From the NCBI RefSeq assembly GCF_029852145.1, contig NC_079976.1, positions 20,548,617 to 20,612,616 of the forward strand: a stretch of 64,000 bases of DNA, in the 5' to 3' direction. Source of the stretch: Microplitis mediator. Lineage: Eukaryota > Arthropoda > Insecta > Hymenoptera > Braconidae. Made by a program: the position numbers and the translations under genes. The notes beneath the pieces are model-generated. The model saw only the letters and a list, made by a program, of their open reading frames with translations, had not been told where the DNA came from and searched no databases. This document shows, one piece after another, positions 11,570 through 22,300 of this stretch; position 1 is the stretch's first letter; the number at the start of each line of letters is the position of its first letter.

Positions 11570-12277
11570 ATGGCTGATTCGTAGACGTTAACACTATCTG
11601 GAGCTACATCCACATTAGAAGCTCAATATTTTCCACCGATTGAATTATCACCTGGAAAAAGTTATGTCTTGGGTCTTGTGGAATTTTTAACATTTAATTA
11701 TATACCTAACATTGATAAAGGTTGTAATAAGTTCTATTTATCCAGCATAAATGGGAAGGAAGCTGATAAGGTTATAACAATACCTACTGGAAGTTATGAA
11801 CTTCGTGACATTGAAAAATATTTAATAAAGGAATTACCGGAGAGTGTAGAATTGAGCATCAAAGCAAATAACAATGAATTACATACTGAAATTAACTGTA
11901 ATCGAATTGTAAATTTTGAGCCAAAAGATTCAATCGCATCATTATTGGGATTTGGAAATCGTCGACTTGCACCAAACCTTCTCCACAAATCTGATTTACC
12001 AATAAAAATCCTCAAAATTAATGCATTGCGAGTTGAGTGCAATATTACTACTGGTGCATATATGAATAACCGTAAAGTACATACAATTCATGAGTTTTTT
12101 CCAAGTGTTGCACCAGGATATAAGATCATCGAAGCACCATCACACATTATTTATTTACCAGTCGCCGTACAGTCAATACACAATCTACAGCTACGAATTG
12201 TAGATCAAGACGGGGAGTTGGTGAATTATCGTAGTGAAACGATAACAATAAGATTGCACATTAAATCAGTCAAATAA
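11570..12277 (+). pseudogene. Polinton minor capsid (penton-like) protein
   Basis: A single-jelly-roll penton homologue, recognised by the conserved LGFGNRRLAPN, KINALRVECNITTGAY and EFFPSVAPGYKIIEAP segments. The natural ATG is at 11570 and the frame is then broken by TAG at codon 5 (11582-11584). After that it is open for about 230 codons to 12277. Any later start (for example the TTG at 11669) would lose the first strand. One nonsense mutation is the only visible lesion. The stop overlaps the ATG of the next small gene (TAATG). Confidence 0.75.
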
Positions 12278-12426
12278 TGGGGATTGTGTTTGATAAAAAA
12301 ATTGGTGGTAGTTATAAAAGTGAAACGTCATACCGAAAGCCCATCAGTTGTCGTGCCCCTGTCAGGGTGCTAACATCTCAGAACGCCCAATTTCTCAAAA
12401 ACCTGGGATTAAAATTACGTGGATAA
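12277..12426 (+). CDS. Small Polinton protein between the two capsid genes
   Basis: 49 codons, starting one base inside the stop of the minor capsid gene (TAATG) and ending at TAA 12424-12426. It contains KKIGGSYKSETSYRKPISC and ends in LKNLGLKLRG. I recall similar short frames at this position in insect Polintons, but know no function. The overlap suggests translational coupling or a shared transcript. Frame is intact. Confidence 0.5.
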   Translation: MGIVFDKKIGGSYKSETSYRKPISCRAPVRVLTSQNAQFLKNLGLKLRG

Positions 12427-12469
12427 TCGGTAAAATAAGAAAAATCAATTTGTGCTGCATTATACTACC

Positions 12470-12964
12470 ATGGTGGAAATCTTGAACATCCAAAAACCAA
12501 TAATCTTCGACGAATCAATTTTTCACTATGAGGTTCATTCACATCAACCTTATGCTTCAACAACATTCAATAAAATAGTGATGAAATAAGAATCAGTATT
12601 CAATATCAGGATTTATGCATTCTACTGAGTAAGAGTACCTTACACATTTGTGGGAGGTTTACGAAAGAAGATGGCACTGCTGTTAGTGAAACTATGGAGT
12701 TGATTAACATAGCCATTTGTCACATGTTTGAAGAAATACGCTACGAATTGAATGCTATTGAAATCAATAGATGTAAGAATGTTGGAATAACAAGTCTTAT
12801 GAAGAATTATATATCTTTAACCCCCGGACAGGCTAATTTAATGGAAAACGCCCGGTGGTTATAAACTGATGATAAATTGACGATGGATATTTTGATATTT
12901 CTATACTGCTGAGTTTATTACTTGGATTTGCTGAAGATTATAATCGGATTATTATGAATGCCAA
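12470..12964 (+). pseudogene. Polinton major capsid protein, 5' part
   Basis: N-terminal part of the double-jelly-roll major capsid. It starts at ATG 12470 with EILNIQKPIIFDES and HYEVHSHQPYASTTF. A small insertion near 12570 shifts the frame, and the sequence continues with TLHICGRFTKEDGTAV, FEEIRYELNAIEI and KNVGITSLMKNYISL. A further shift or stop lies near 12865, followed by TDDKLTMDIFDISILLSLLL and NRIIMNAK. The gene is cut at 12965 by retroelement E. The remainder resumes at 46442 after the duplicated CAAG. Confidence 0.85.
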
Positions 12965-13743
12965 GTGTTATGTCCGCCGCTTTAATTTTAATTATTTATC
13001 CGGGATTTCTCCCTTTGGTAGCGATAGTAATTTTGGACAAGCGGGTTGGAGGGTGCGGACAACAATAAAGAATACGAGGAAGAAATTATCTTCCTATAAT
13101 TTATTATTTATAGTGGATCTTTTCGAAAATTAAGAACCCAAACGTCTTCGAAGAGACTGGTGCTCTTGTTTAAGCCAAAAGTATTTTATAATGGATAGAA
13201 AAATTAGTTTTTCACCTACCTTTCGATGTAACTTCTTCTAGTACGGCAGATTTTACCCCTCCAGAACGTTGCAGCTCGCTTGACCTTCCTCCTAGGATTT
13301 GGGTTGAGTGGGCGCGGCTGGGTTATAGGATAAGACCTTATGTACTACTCTCGAATGAAAACCGCAAGGTTGGAGTGATGAACTTTGTCTTTATTTTGAT
13401 GGTTCAAATTACAACGTTTTCAACTAAACGTCACTTACTCACTCTAGTTTTTACAATTTTATGTTTACTTTATATTATCGGATTATTTATCCTTGACAAA
13501 TATTTTATTAAGATTTTAATTTATATTTAATGCGTCCTTTTTACACACCCGAAAAGTGGTTTTATGCGCAAATTAACTCGGCACGAGATGGAATCGCAAA
13601 TTCACGTGATTTGCATCACTGGTTCGATCGTACCGGATAGTTTTTTAAATCCGACAAATATTGTAATAGACGCACGATTACTACGGTTGCGTCAGATCGA
13701 ATTTTTGATCAATATTTGAGGATTTTTAATAATAATTTGAATT

Positions 13744-14072
13744 CAATTACTGATTATTCAACGCTGAAACGGATTCCGGCAATAATTGGATACAAAAGAT
13801 TTAAGTTTTAAATGCCTTACTGATTATTCTACGCCAAAGGCGGATTCCTGCAGTAAGGTTAGGGAAAAATTCACGATCTTTGACTATTTCTTATTGATTA
13901 TTCGACGCCGTAGCGGATTCCTGCAATAAGAATTAGTCTAGGTAAATTAAGAAATGCTTTATTGATTATTCAACGCCGAAACGGATTCCTGCAATAAGGT
14001 TTATGTTGAAAATATTAAAAATCCTCTTATTGACTTTTCAACGCGTAGGGCGGAATCCTGAAATAAGAGTGT
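13744..14072. repeat. Five tandem stem-loop repeats in the 3' LTR of E
   Basis: Units near 13744, 13815, 13888, 13968 and 14030 share gattattcaacgccg...cggattcctg as core. Each is flanked by arms that pair with each other but differ between units: ccttactg/cagtaagg (13815-13858), ttcttattg/caataagaa (13888-13932). An inner stem cgcc/ggcg or ccg/cgg encloses a three-base loop. The change of both arms together indicates selection for the fold. The same five units occur in the 5' LTR. Confidence 0.75.
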
Positions 14073-14423
14073 ACGAAATTTCGACGTTCGAATCTTCGTG
14101 GACCGTAAGTTTTAAGAACCGACTAGCCCTGAGCTATGGGTGCTTAGCAGGGAAGGGCACGTAAAATACTTAACGTATAATACATAGTTTTATACATGTA
14201 AAATACTGGTAAATTACCTACTGAGTTTTTTACATGACGTATTTTACGTCGAGTCTTTTGGCGCCACCTGTGAACTTATGATGAACTTTTAAAATTGTAA
14301 ACAAATAATAAATAAATTAGTTTCAACTAAGCTCATTCACCTTTTATTTGTTATAAAAAAATATCATTTGGTATCTCGTGTTAGATATTAAATTTCAATA
14401 CTAAAATAAAGTTACATAAAAAA

Positions 14424-16187
14424 ATGCAACGAGGAGGTCGTCCAAAACATAATTTTTGGGAAGAAGGAGGATTTAAAAGTATTCGCCAAAACGGCAAACA
14501 AGTTGCGTCATGTTTACGGTGTAACCAAATTATAAACAACACTGCTGAACAGCGATTAAAAAGTCACAGGTAAAAATGACTTTTTTTTATTTTAACTAAA
14601 TTAAATTTAAAATTTAACCTCAAAATAATTTTTTTCACAAAGCACTGAACGATTGAGTTTGACAATAATTAGTGTTTATTTTTTTATAGAAAAGCGTGTA
14701 TATGGGAAGTTGAGAATTCTAATATTGATAGCAGCGATAATTCCGTAGTTCCACATTTATCATTAAAACGTAAAAATCGATCTGGAAGTTGTGATGAAAA
14801 TGATAATTGTACTACTACTTGTGATACTGATGGAGCCATCACATTATCAACCGTCAAATTGAAGAAGAATACGCCTAAAATAAATTCTTTTATAGATAAA
14901 ATAAGCGAGGTTGAGCATTTAAAATTGGACGAAGCTTTAAGTTACTTCTTATTTAGTAAAAATTTACCATTTCATCTAGTTGAAGATGAGTATTTTATTA
15001 AACTTTGTAAAACATTGCGACCAGCTTACCAAGTACCTAGTCAAACTGAGTTATCAACACGCTTACTTGATAATGCTCACAAAAAATTTACTAGTAATCA
15101 AGTAAACATAAATGAGAAACAAGTAATATTATTGTTTTGTAAAAATGTCGATTGCACAACATCTTTAGAGATAATTGGAATTATAAAAGCTGGAAGTACC
15201 ACATTGTTTATCAAATCATGGAGCTTTAAAGATGAAGAGGATTATTCAGATAACTATTTTAAAATGGTTGAGGAATCAAATGTGATTACACTTAAAAAAT
15301 ATAATTTTCCAATTAATAGTGTCGTATCCTTTAATAATATTTCAACAATAGATAATACTCGTGATTCTACTTTAACAGTAGCACCTACTTGTAAGTCTAC
15401 TGTTAAATGGCATTTGACATGCCATTTAGAAGCTGTGGACACGATGACTACATCAATCCATGACGATGTTTTGGACATTAAAGTAAATCGTTTATTAAAT
15501 CAATTGAAGGATACAAATATTGAGAGTGAAATAGTAATAAGAAACGGAGATAAACAATCTCAACTCCAAGAAGATGTTGTTGAGCTTTCCTATTACTCAA
15601 AATTATCAGTATGTTTAAAAAATTTACCGGTCATACGTCAAATTGTTGCTGATGGGCTTGAGAAATTTGATCAAGATCTGGTTATGACTATATTTGATAG
15701 AACATTCGAAAATAATTTGAAAGAATCTATTTTTATTTTTGAATTTCTTTCAAAATTTAAATCTGACAGCAATAAAAAACATTTTTCTATCGCTGACTCT
15801 ACTGAAGAATGGTTTAAATTGAAAACATTGATAAAAAATGAAGAATATACTGGAATAATCGATTATGTATTGAAAAAAGTAATTACGCCACAAGCGTTAA
15901 CAGCTAATTTTCTGCACCCACCCTACAAGGGTAATGCTTTCATGAAAATTAATGAATACAGTCACATGGTTTATGAGTTTCTAATTGATGAATTAGATGG
16001 TAAAGGATTACAAGAATTAGAACTTTATAAAACTTCACGAGGTTTATTTGACAAGCTATTTGTCAAAATGACAAGTCCTGAAGTTTTTTGGAGCATAGCT
16101 TCAGAAGAATTTACAAAGATTAGCATTTTAGCTGAATCTTTATTAAAGATATGTAGTGGGTTGGGTTCACTACCATTACATAAATAA
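14424..16187 (+). pseudogene. hAT transposase-like gene 1, catalytically degenerate paralogue (5' part)
   Basis: Exon 1 (14424-14569) encodes a BED-type finger start: HNFWEEGGFKSI, then CLRCN, RLKSHR. A GT-AG intron (14570-14689) follows. Exon 2 starts at 14690 and stays open to the insertion point at 16151 (frame stop at 16187 lies in gypsy G sequence). The encoded body resembles gene 2 (YFLFSKNLPFHLVE against FFIGCNIPFSVVE), but at the site where gene 2 has VVSDNAPVM this protein has VVSFNNIST, and no ETRW-type motif is seen. Thus the catalytic residues of the DDE core appear lost while about 490 codons stay open. It may be a regulatory paralogue or a decaying copy. The intron position after xxSHR matches gene 2. 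Confidence 0.7.
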
Positions 16188-16445
16188 ATAGGTGATCAAA
16201 TATTCGTGGTCTGATAAACTTTATTATACAAAAAACACTTAATTTAAACAATATATATTTAAATAAATAATCTTTCTGCATAGGCTGCAGCTGTAGCGTC
16301 TCTATACGTATTATGATTATTATATGTGTATATATTCATGTACCGGCTAGGCGATAGTTTTTCCTCTCGTCGTTGGTGGCGTCAAGGCGAATTTTGGTAC
16401 GGCCGTCAGCCGCTGTGGCGTGAGCGAAGCGCCTGAGCCGCCACA
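16152..16445 (-). repeat. 3' LTR of gypsy G
   Basis: 294 bases, TGTAGTGGGTTGG to GAGCCGCCACA on the plus strand. The pol stop at 16347 lies inside it. Confidence 0.95.
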
Positions 16446-19400
16446 ACTACTCCCCCCTGAGTGAGTTTCCGCGGGAGTTTTGAATGTTACCTTGCGTTTA
16501 TACGTACGCTGAGGTCTGTCCATGACAGAGCCCCAGTGATGTAACTGCGGTTGACTAGTTTGTGACGTTGAGGTTTCAGGCTCAGGTGGAAAGTCGTGGT
16601 CGTTTTTCGAGATGTAAGCAGGTTTCAGGCGTTCGATTGATATATTCTTTTCCTCTCCGTTGATGTCCAGTTTGTACACACGATCGGTGACTCGTTCGAT
16701 TATCTTATAAGGCCCAATGTATGGCGCTTCAAGTGGTGCCTTGACATGATCGCAGCGCACGAAGGCGTGTGAACATGTGTCAAGATTCTTGAGGATAAAA
16801 ATGCGAGCTTTATTATGATGAGCCGTGGTTGTTGGTCTGATTCCACGCATGTATTCTCGGTGTTTTTCAACGAATATCTGAAGATCCGCTGGTAATTCGG
16901 CTGATACAAAGAATTCTCCGGGAATACGAAGACAGGTTCCGTAGAGAAGTTCAGCTGGAGTTGCTTGAATGTCTTCTTTAAAACTAGTACGGAGTCCCAG
17001 TAGCACAGTTGATAAAATTTCTGTCCAGGGTTTTGGTGAGCACATTAGAGCCGTTTTTAAAGTGCGATGCATCCGCTCTACGATGCCGTTGGACTGTGGA
17101 TGATATGGAGTTGTACGCGTTTTACTGGCACCAACAAGATTAGCTAGTGCTGAAAATAAAGCTGATTCGAACTGTGTGCCTTGATCTGTTGTAATTTGAG
17201 TGGGAGTACCATAATGTTCGATCCAGTGATCAAATAGAGCCGTTACTACAGTCTCAGCAGTCATGTCTTTGATTGGAACAGCAACTGGCCAGCGAATGAA
17301 ACGATCAATCATTGTCAGACAGTATTGAAAGTCACCAACTTTAGGTAGAAAGATGATGTCTAAGTGTATATGGTTGAACCTATTGTCTGGAGCATCTAGG
17401 TGGTTCGGCTTAATTCTGTTGTGGCGATGTATCTTGGTTCTTTGACATGCGATGCATTCACGAGACCAGCTTATCGCATCTTTACGAATTCCAGGCCAGA
17501 TGAATCGATCCTGTAGGTTTCTTGATGTTGTTTTTCCACCAGGATGCGATGGACCATGTACTACGCTGAATGCTGTTCTTCTTAAGGTTTGAGGAATGTA
17601 CGGTCTGACTATATTAGAAGTTATATCACAGTAGACTTTTACTCCTTCGATTGTAAGCTCTTGAAGCTTTAATGACGTCGAATTTTGGAGCAGGTTCTCT
17701 AGTTCTTCGTCATTTTGCTGAGCTTGATGTATTTCTTGTGGAGTTAGAATTGATGGCATATCAATCGCATTGATGCGTGAGAGTGCATCTGCGACGGTGT
17801 TATCTTCACCTTTTACATAGACGATGTCTGTAGTAAATTGTGAAATATATTCGAGTTGACGTGTTTGCCGCTCCGAAGCTTTGTCCAGCTTCTGTTTAAA
17901 CGCGTAGATAAGAGGTTTGTGATCGGTGCGGATGACGAATTTGCGACAGTCTAGCAGGTGACGAAAGAATTTAACTGCAGCAAATACGGCGAGCAGTTCT
18001 CGATCGTACGTGCTGTAGCGAGTTTCAGTTTGGCTGAGTTTACGTGAGAAAAATCCAATAGGCTTCCACGTCTCGTTCTCCAGCTGTTCAAGTTTTGCTC
18101 CGATGGCTGTTGATGATGCGTCCGTAGTGAGAGCCAACAAAGCTGTTGATGATGGAAAAGTCAGTAGTGTTGTTGATGCTAGTTGCTGTTTGCACTTGTT
18201 GAAAGCTTCTTCCGCTTCAGCAGTCCAGAGAATTTTTGTTTTATCATTTTTTATTGACTCCTTGAGGTAGTTATTGAGAGGTAGAAGTAGGTGAGCTGCA
18301 TCAGGTATATTTTGACGGTAGTAATTTACCATGCCGAGAAATCTACGAAGCTCAACGATGGTTTCCGGTTTGGGATAGTTGATGATAGCTTGCACTCTGT
18401 CTGCTTTTGGTGTGTAACCCTCTGCACTGATTGTAAAACCCAAAAAGTCAATTTTTGGCTGAGCAAAGACACACTTCTTGAGGTCAATTATTATGTTATG
18501 TTGTTTGAGTCTTTCGAAAAGAAGCCGCAGATGTTTTTCATGCTCTTCTTCATTGTCAGAGAATATTAAATAATCATCTACGTATAGGAATACAAAGTCG
18601 AGGTCGCGAATGATGGAATCACCGTAGCGCTGATATGTAGCTGACGCGTTTTTTAGCCCAAAGGGCATGCCGATATATTCATAGAGTCCCCAGGGTGTTG
18701 TAATTGCGGTTTTCTCAATATCATCAGGATGCATTGGAATTTCTAGGTACGCTTTTTCTGCGTCAATCTTGGAGAAAATTTGTTCCCCTGCTAGGCGTGG
18801 AAATAAATCATTTATGTGAGGCGGTGGATAGTTGTCTCGTTCAGTAATAGTGTTTAGTGGCCTATAATCGCCACACATTCTCCAAGTACCTTCTTTTTTA
18901 CGAACCAAGTGAATTGGACTGGCGTATTTGCTGCTCGATGGTCTGATGATTCCAGCGTCGAGGAGTTCGTTGATCTGTTGTTTTGCTGCTGCTGCTTTCT
19001 CACCGGCAAGTCTGCGAGGTCTTGCTGTCGGCGGTGGACCGTGTGTAATAATCCGGTGTGCATAACCTTTCTTATTAATACACGATTTCGTGAGGGGTTT
19101 CGTGATCTCGATGTATTGCTCCAGTAGTTTTGCGTATTTTGGAGGTAAGTCGTTGCTAATCGTGGATATATTATAGTATTTTGCTGCTATTGTATCACCT
19201 TTTGTGGACAGCTGGGTGACTGTGTCGATGAGCTGACGGTTCCCGAGGTCTATTAATAGATTGTAGTGAGTCAGGAAGTCCGCGCCTAAAATAGGTGTTG
19301 ATACGTCAGCAATTATGAAGGACCACGTGAAGTCTCGCCGTAGATTTAGATTTAGTTTGATTGTAGTTGTGCCGTATGTAGCTATTTCAGATGAATTCGC

Positions 19401-19601
19401 TGCGTAGAGTGTAAGAGAAACTGGATTACGGTTATTGCGAAACTTACTAGCAGGCAGTATCGATACAACTGAACCAGAGTCAATGAGAAAATTATGCTTT
19501 GTTGTGTTATCGAATATGTGTAGACGGAGCTCTTGAGGTTGTGATGATGCGCTGTCACCGACTGCTCCAACTGATGACAGCGACGTTAATTTTCCGGCTG
19601 A
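16347..19601 (-). CDS. pol: Gypsy G Pol polyprotein (protease, RT, RNase H, integrase)
   Basis: An uninterrupted frame of 1084 codons with no ATG at its start, overlapping the end of gag by 16 bases in the -1 frame, so expression probably needs a ribosomal frameshift. In order: retropepsin with DSG (LIDSGSVVSILP, about residue 44) and PILGADFL; reverse transcriptase with LVRKKEGTWRMCGDYRPLN and the YVDD box (about residue 340); RNase H with TTDASSTAIGA and RTDHKPLIYA; integrase with an HHCC finger (ending CIACQRTK) and D...D...E in LDIIFLP, TTDQGTQFES and SNGIVERMHR. It ends in a GPYKIIERV-type chromo-like tail and runs into the 3' LTR. All catalytic residues I can check are present. Confidence 0.92.
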   Translation of the reverse strand, partial: SAGKLTSLSSVGAVGDSASSQPQELRLHIFDNTTKHNFLIDSGSVVSILPASKFRNNRNPVSLTLYAANSSEIATYGTTTIKLNLNLRRDFTWSFIIADVSTPILGADFLTHYNLLIDLGNRQLIDTVTQLSTKGDTIAAKYYNISTISNDLPPKYAKLLEQYIEITKPLTKSCINKKGYAHRIITHGPPPTARPRRLAGEKAAAAKQQINELLDAGIIRPSSSKYASPIHLVRKKEGTWRMCGDYRPLNTITERDNYPPPHINDLFPRLAGEQIFSKIDAEKAYLEIPMHPDDIEKTAITTPWGLYEYIGMPFGLKNASATYQRYGDSIIRDLDFVFLYVDDYLIFSDNEEEHEKHLRLLFERLKQHNIIIDLKKCVFAQPKIDFLGFTISAEGYTPKADRVQAIINYPKPETIVELRRFLGMVNYYRQNIPDAAHLLLPLNNYLKESIKNDKTKILWTAEAEEAFNKCKQQLASTTLLTFPSSTALLALTTDASSTAIGAKLEQLENETWKPIGFFSRKLSQTETRYSTYDRELLAVFAAVKFFRHLLDCRKFVIRTDHKPLIYAFKQKLDKASERQTRQLEYISQFTTDIVYVKGEDNTVADALSRINAIDMPSILTPQEIHQAQQNDEELENLLQNSTSLKLQELTIEGVKVYCDITSNIVRPYIPQTLRRTAFSVVHGPSHPGGKTTSRNLQDRFIWPGIRKDAISWSRECIACQRTKIHRHNRIKPNHLDAPDNRFNHIHLDIIFLPKVGDFQYCLTMIDRFIRWPVAVPIKDMTAETVVTALFDHWIEHYGTPTQITTDQGTQFESALFSALANLVGASKTRTTPYHPQSNGIVERMHRTLKTALMCSPKPWTEILSTVLLGLRTSFKEDIQATPAELLYGTCLRIPGEFFVSAELPADLQIFVEKHREYMRGIRPTTTAHHNKARIFILKNLDTCSHAFVRCDHVKAPLEAPYIGPYKIIERVTDRVYKLDINGEEKNISIERLKPAYISKNDHDFPPEPETSTSQTSQPQLHHWGSVMDRPQRTYKRKVTFKTPAETHSGGSSCGGSGASLTPQRLTAVPKFALTPPTTRGKTIA
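16446..16460 (-). promoter_or_regulatory. Polypurine tract of gypsy G
   Basis: Minus strand reads aggggggagtagt directly before the 3' LTR start TGTGG..., the expected plus-strand primer site. Confidence 0.7.
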
Positions 19602-20761
19602 TTAGTTGGCTTCAAGGTAGCAGAAAGCTTGCATGGCAATGTGCACTTGCGAGCTTCCGCACCGAATTTAAGATGGTAATAGCAAATACCGTTACGAGTA
19701 GGAGTGGCTGACCTGTTTCTTGACCTGTGCCCCTGGTTCTGATTGTTAATCAGCTGAAATTGTTGTTGACTTTGAAGTGCGATTTGCTGGAGTTGTTGTT
19801 GGATATTTTGTTGTTGAAGTTTGAGATCACAGATCTCTTTAACGCACGTAGCCAGTGATTGTTGTAGCTCCACGAATCTTGCTTCGTAGTTGCTCGTGTT
19901 ATTTTGTGAGAAAGGCCGCGCTGAGGTGGCCGTTACTTGGGGATTCGTCCCGAGAACATCGACGAAGCGGTCTGCAAACTCAGCTACGGTATCTAGTCCC
20001 AGCTTGTCAGTAGTGATTAAATGCGGTCTGATCTGAGCAGGAAGTCGATCCAGCCACATTTGTTGAAGAACTTTGTCGTCAATTCCGCCATCAGCGAGCT
20101 CGCGCATCTTACGCAGAAGCTGAGACGGTTTTTTTCCATCAAGAGTGAGTTCCTTGAGTAGTTTTTTTAATTGATTCTGCCTGGAATCAGAGAGGCGTGA
20201 GAGGATTGCATTTTTTATGGTTTTGTACTTATCTGCTGCGGGTTCATGGCGAACGACGTCGGCGAGTTGTTCAATGATATCAGGTTCTAGTGCACGGATG
20301 ACATTTAGATATTTTACCTGGTCATCTTGGATGTTGGTAGTGTTGAATTCCGCTTCCACCATGATAAACCACAGATCAGGTCTCGCTTTGTTGAAAGGCG
20401 GTAATTTTGGTTTTATAGTTGCGACTTGCATATTTTGTTGAGCTGTGCGTGCAAACCCTGCAAGAAGTTGCTCGAGTGTGACGGATGAGATCTGATTGCC
20501 AAAATTTGTGTTACCTGTCTGCTGACTAAATGGTTGCTGTCGAAATACTTGATTGCCTACCGTTGACGGAGTGGTGGTTGTTTTCTGTGTGGCACCTGTG
20601 ACTGTCGTTGTAGTCTGCAGTGCTGGCAGCAGCTGATTATCAAATATTGAAAAATCTTGATGGGTACCGCCGAATGCGTTGTCCTCATCTTGAACCGGAT
20701 TTCCGTCCTTGTCAAAGCCCTTGAAATTGTTATTCTTTGAAGGGCTGCGATCCAGTGGCAT
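19586..20761 (-). CDS. gag: Gypsy G Gag
   Basis: 391 codons from an ATG 146 bases inside the 5' LTR. The capsid-like central part contains KLPPFNKARPDLWFIMVEAEF and MWLDRLPAQIRPHL, as in arthropod gypsy Gags. A glutamine-rich coiled stretch follows, and the end holds a cysteine/histidine finger, CYYHLKFGAEARKCTLPC. Frame is intact. The -1 shift to pol would occur in the last five codons; the local sequence ccggaaaatta offers an A-rich slip site. Confidence 0.9.
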   Translation of the reverse strand: MPLDRSPSKNNNFKGFDKDGNPVQDEDNAFGGTHQDFSIFDNQLLPALQTTTTVTGATQKTTTTPSTVGNQVFRQQPFSQQTGNTNFGNQISSVTLEQLLAGFARTAQQNMQVATIKPKLPPFNKARPDLWFIMVEAEFNTTNIQDDQVKYLNVIRALEPDIIEQLADVVRHEPAADKYKTIKNAILSRLSDSRQNQLKKLLKELTLDGKKPSQLLRKMRELADGGIDDKVLQQMWLDRLPAQIRPHLITTDKLGLDTVAEFADRFVDVLGTNPQVTATSARPFSQNNTSNYEARFVELQQSLATCVKEICDLKLQQQNIQQQLQQIALQSQQQFQLINNQNQGHRSRNRSATPTRNGICYYHLKFGAEARKCTLPCKLSATLKPTNQPEN

Positions 20762-20886
20762 TATGACTGTTGTATTTTTTTAATGGTTTTTATTCACTAT
20801 TTCACGAATCGTTGGCGTCGGTTATTTTTTTTTTTTTTTTTCGGTTAAATCTTTTTGGCGCGAACGTATTGCTGGACCACTTTTTG

Positions 20887-20904
20887 ATCACGTCGGGGTC
20901 ACCA
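20887..20904 (-). promoter_or_regulatory. Primer-binding site of gypsy G (tRNA-Trp)
   Basis: Minus strand TGGTGACCCCGACGTGAT begins two bases after the 5' LTR. It is complementary to the 3' end of insect tRNA-Trp as I know it (…CGTCGGGGTCACCA with CCA added). Confidence 0.75.
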
Positions 20905-20906
20905 AA

Positions 20907-21200
20907 TGTAGTGGGTTGGGTTCACTACCATTACATAAATAAATAGGTGATCAAATATTCGTGGTCTGATAAACTTTATTATACAAAAAACACTTAATTT
21001 AAACAATATATATTTAAATAAATAATCTTTCTGCATAGGCTGCAGCTGTAGCGTCTCTATACGTATTATTATTATTATATGTGTATATATTCATGTACCG
21101 GCTAGGCGATAGTTTTTCCTCTCGTCGTTGGTGGCGTCAAGGCGAATTTTGGTACGGCCGTCAGCCGCTGTGGCGTGAGCGAAGCGCCTGAGCCGCCACA
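20907..21200 (-). repeat. 5' LTR of gypsy G
   Basis: 294 bases, identical to 16152-16445 except one substitution in the attatt repeat. Confidence 0.95.
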
Positions 21201-21204
21201 GATA

Positions 21205-21318
21205 CCAGCGTGTACTTTTCAATTTGACCAAAGTGAGTTAGGTAAAAACTTGCCGAATGAATTAATGCCAAAATTCATCGATGTATTTTATAGTTTAAAG
21301 TTTATGAATATTAACTAA
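21205..21318 (+). pseudogene. hAT transposase-like gene 1, 3' terminal part
   Basis: After the duplicated GATA, the frame of gene 1 resumes with PACTFQFDQSEL and ends FYSLKFMNIN at TAA 21316-21318. In gene 2 the corresponding end holds the hAT dimerisation motif SSAQIERLFSNW...SLRNRL; that motif is absent here, replaced by a shorter unrelated stretch. Gene 1 therefore lacks both the catalytic core residues and the standard dimerisation motif. Confidence 0.65.
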
Positions 21319-21949
21319 CTATATTATCTAATATAGATGTAATTATTTTTATAAATTCTTTACACAAATAAGTAATTTTATACTTTTTTTGGTAATAATT
21401 TTAAAAAATTACTAATTATACTTGTATTACATTTAAAAATTATTTAATTAGTTATAATACGAAACCAAAGATCACTTGGTGAAGTAAAGTAAAAATATTT
21501 TAAATAATTTGAAGAGATTAACCACTGTGATCAAATGTTTTAATCTTTCGCTGTGATTTAACTATAGATTAAATAATTTATCTAAATATTAGATTAATTT
21601 ATAACTTAATAATTTGTTATTAAACAGTTGAATCAATTCTTATATATACTGAACTATAGTAATCAATTTGATTAGTAAAAATTACATGCGATTATCATTA
21701 ACTGAGAGGAATAATTTATATTTAATCGAAAAAGTTTGTCATTGGTTTTCTATTTATGTTTTTATTTTCTTCTGTAAAAAAATTGTAAATGTTATATTTT
21801 AATTAAAAGAAAATAAACTTGTTCTTATTTATTATTATTTATTATTACAATTACGCCAATCGGCAATATTCATTCAAATAAATACCAGTATGTAAAAAAA
21901 AAATGAAAATTCTAAGGGTACTACAAACAAAATATGAGAGGTGGGTAAG

Positions 21950-22300
21950 AAAGCGCTATGGGAAACCCAAGTTATACCAGCAGATGCCTCCTGGTATTGT
22001 TCATGAAGGCAGAGTATGTACCTCCATAGAAATCAATCTCGCCCTGGAAAGTGTTGATTGATTTGGCCAATCTATTTAGCGGGCCATTGATTACGTAGTT
22101 TTTCCTGGAGTTAGAAGTTTTAAGCAAGCGTTTACGTCTGAGTGATGCGCCTACAGGGGCAAATTCAAAACAGTCAAGAATGTCTGGAGTATCAATAATA
22201 TTGTTAGCAACCTTATAGAAAAAATTAAGGTCAGCAACCTGTCGACGCGCTGATAGTTTGTTGATATGAAAACGCTGGTAGATCTCATCTTATAGAATTC
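21950..22300 (-). pseudogene. LINE reverse transcriptase C-terminal fragment
   Basis: The minus strand translates, with interruptions, to a stretch with STRRQVADL-like text (ARRQVADLNFFYKVANNIIDTPDILDCFEF), typical of the C-terminal end of jockey/R1-type non-LTR reverse transcriptases. No ends or tail were resolved. It lies between the two convergent hAT genes. Confidence 0.5.

Larger units (their letters stand above)
16152..21200 (-). mobile_element. Young gypsy-type LTR retrotransposon G
   Basis: 5049 bases with 294-base LTRs at 16152-16445 and 20907-21200, TG...CA ends, and GATA duplications (16148-16151 and 21201-21204) inside transposase-like gene 1. The LTRs differ at a single base (near 16314 against 21070). 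Gag and pol frames are both intact and joined by a 16-base overlap. This makes G the youngest insertion visible and possibly still functional. Confidence 0.95.

Noticed and set aside
13744..14072. Regularly spaced repeats that look like a CRISPR array
   Set aside because: The window is eukaryotic retroelement sequence; units lie in both LTRs, spacers are not unique and no cas gene exists.
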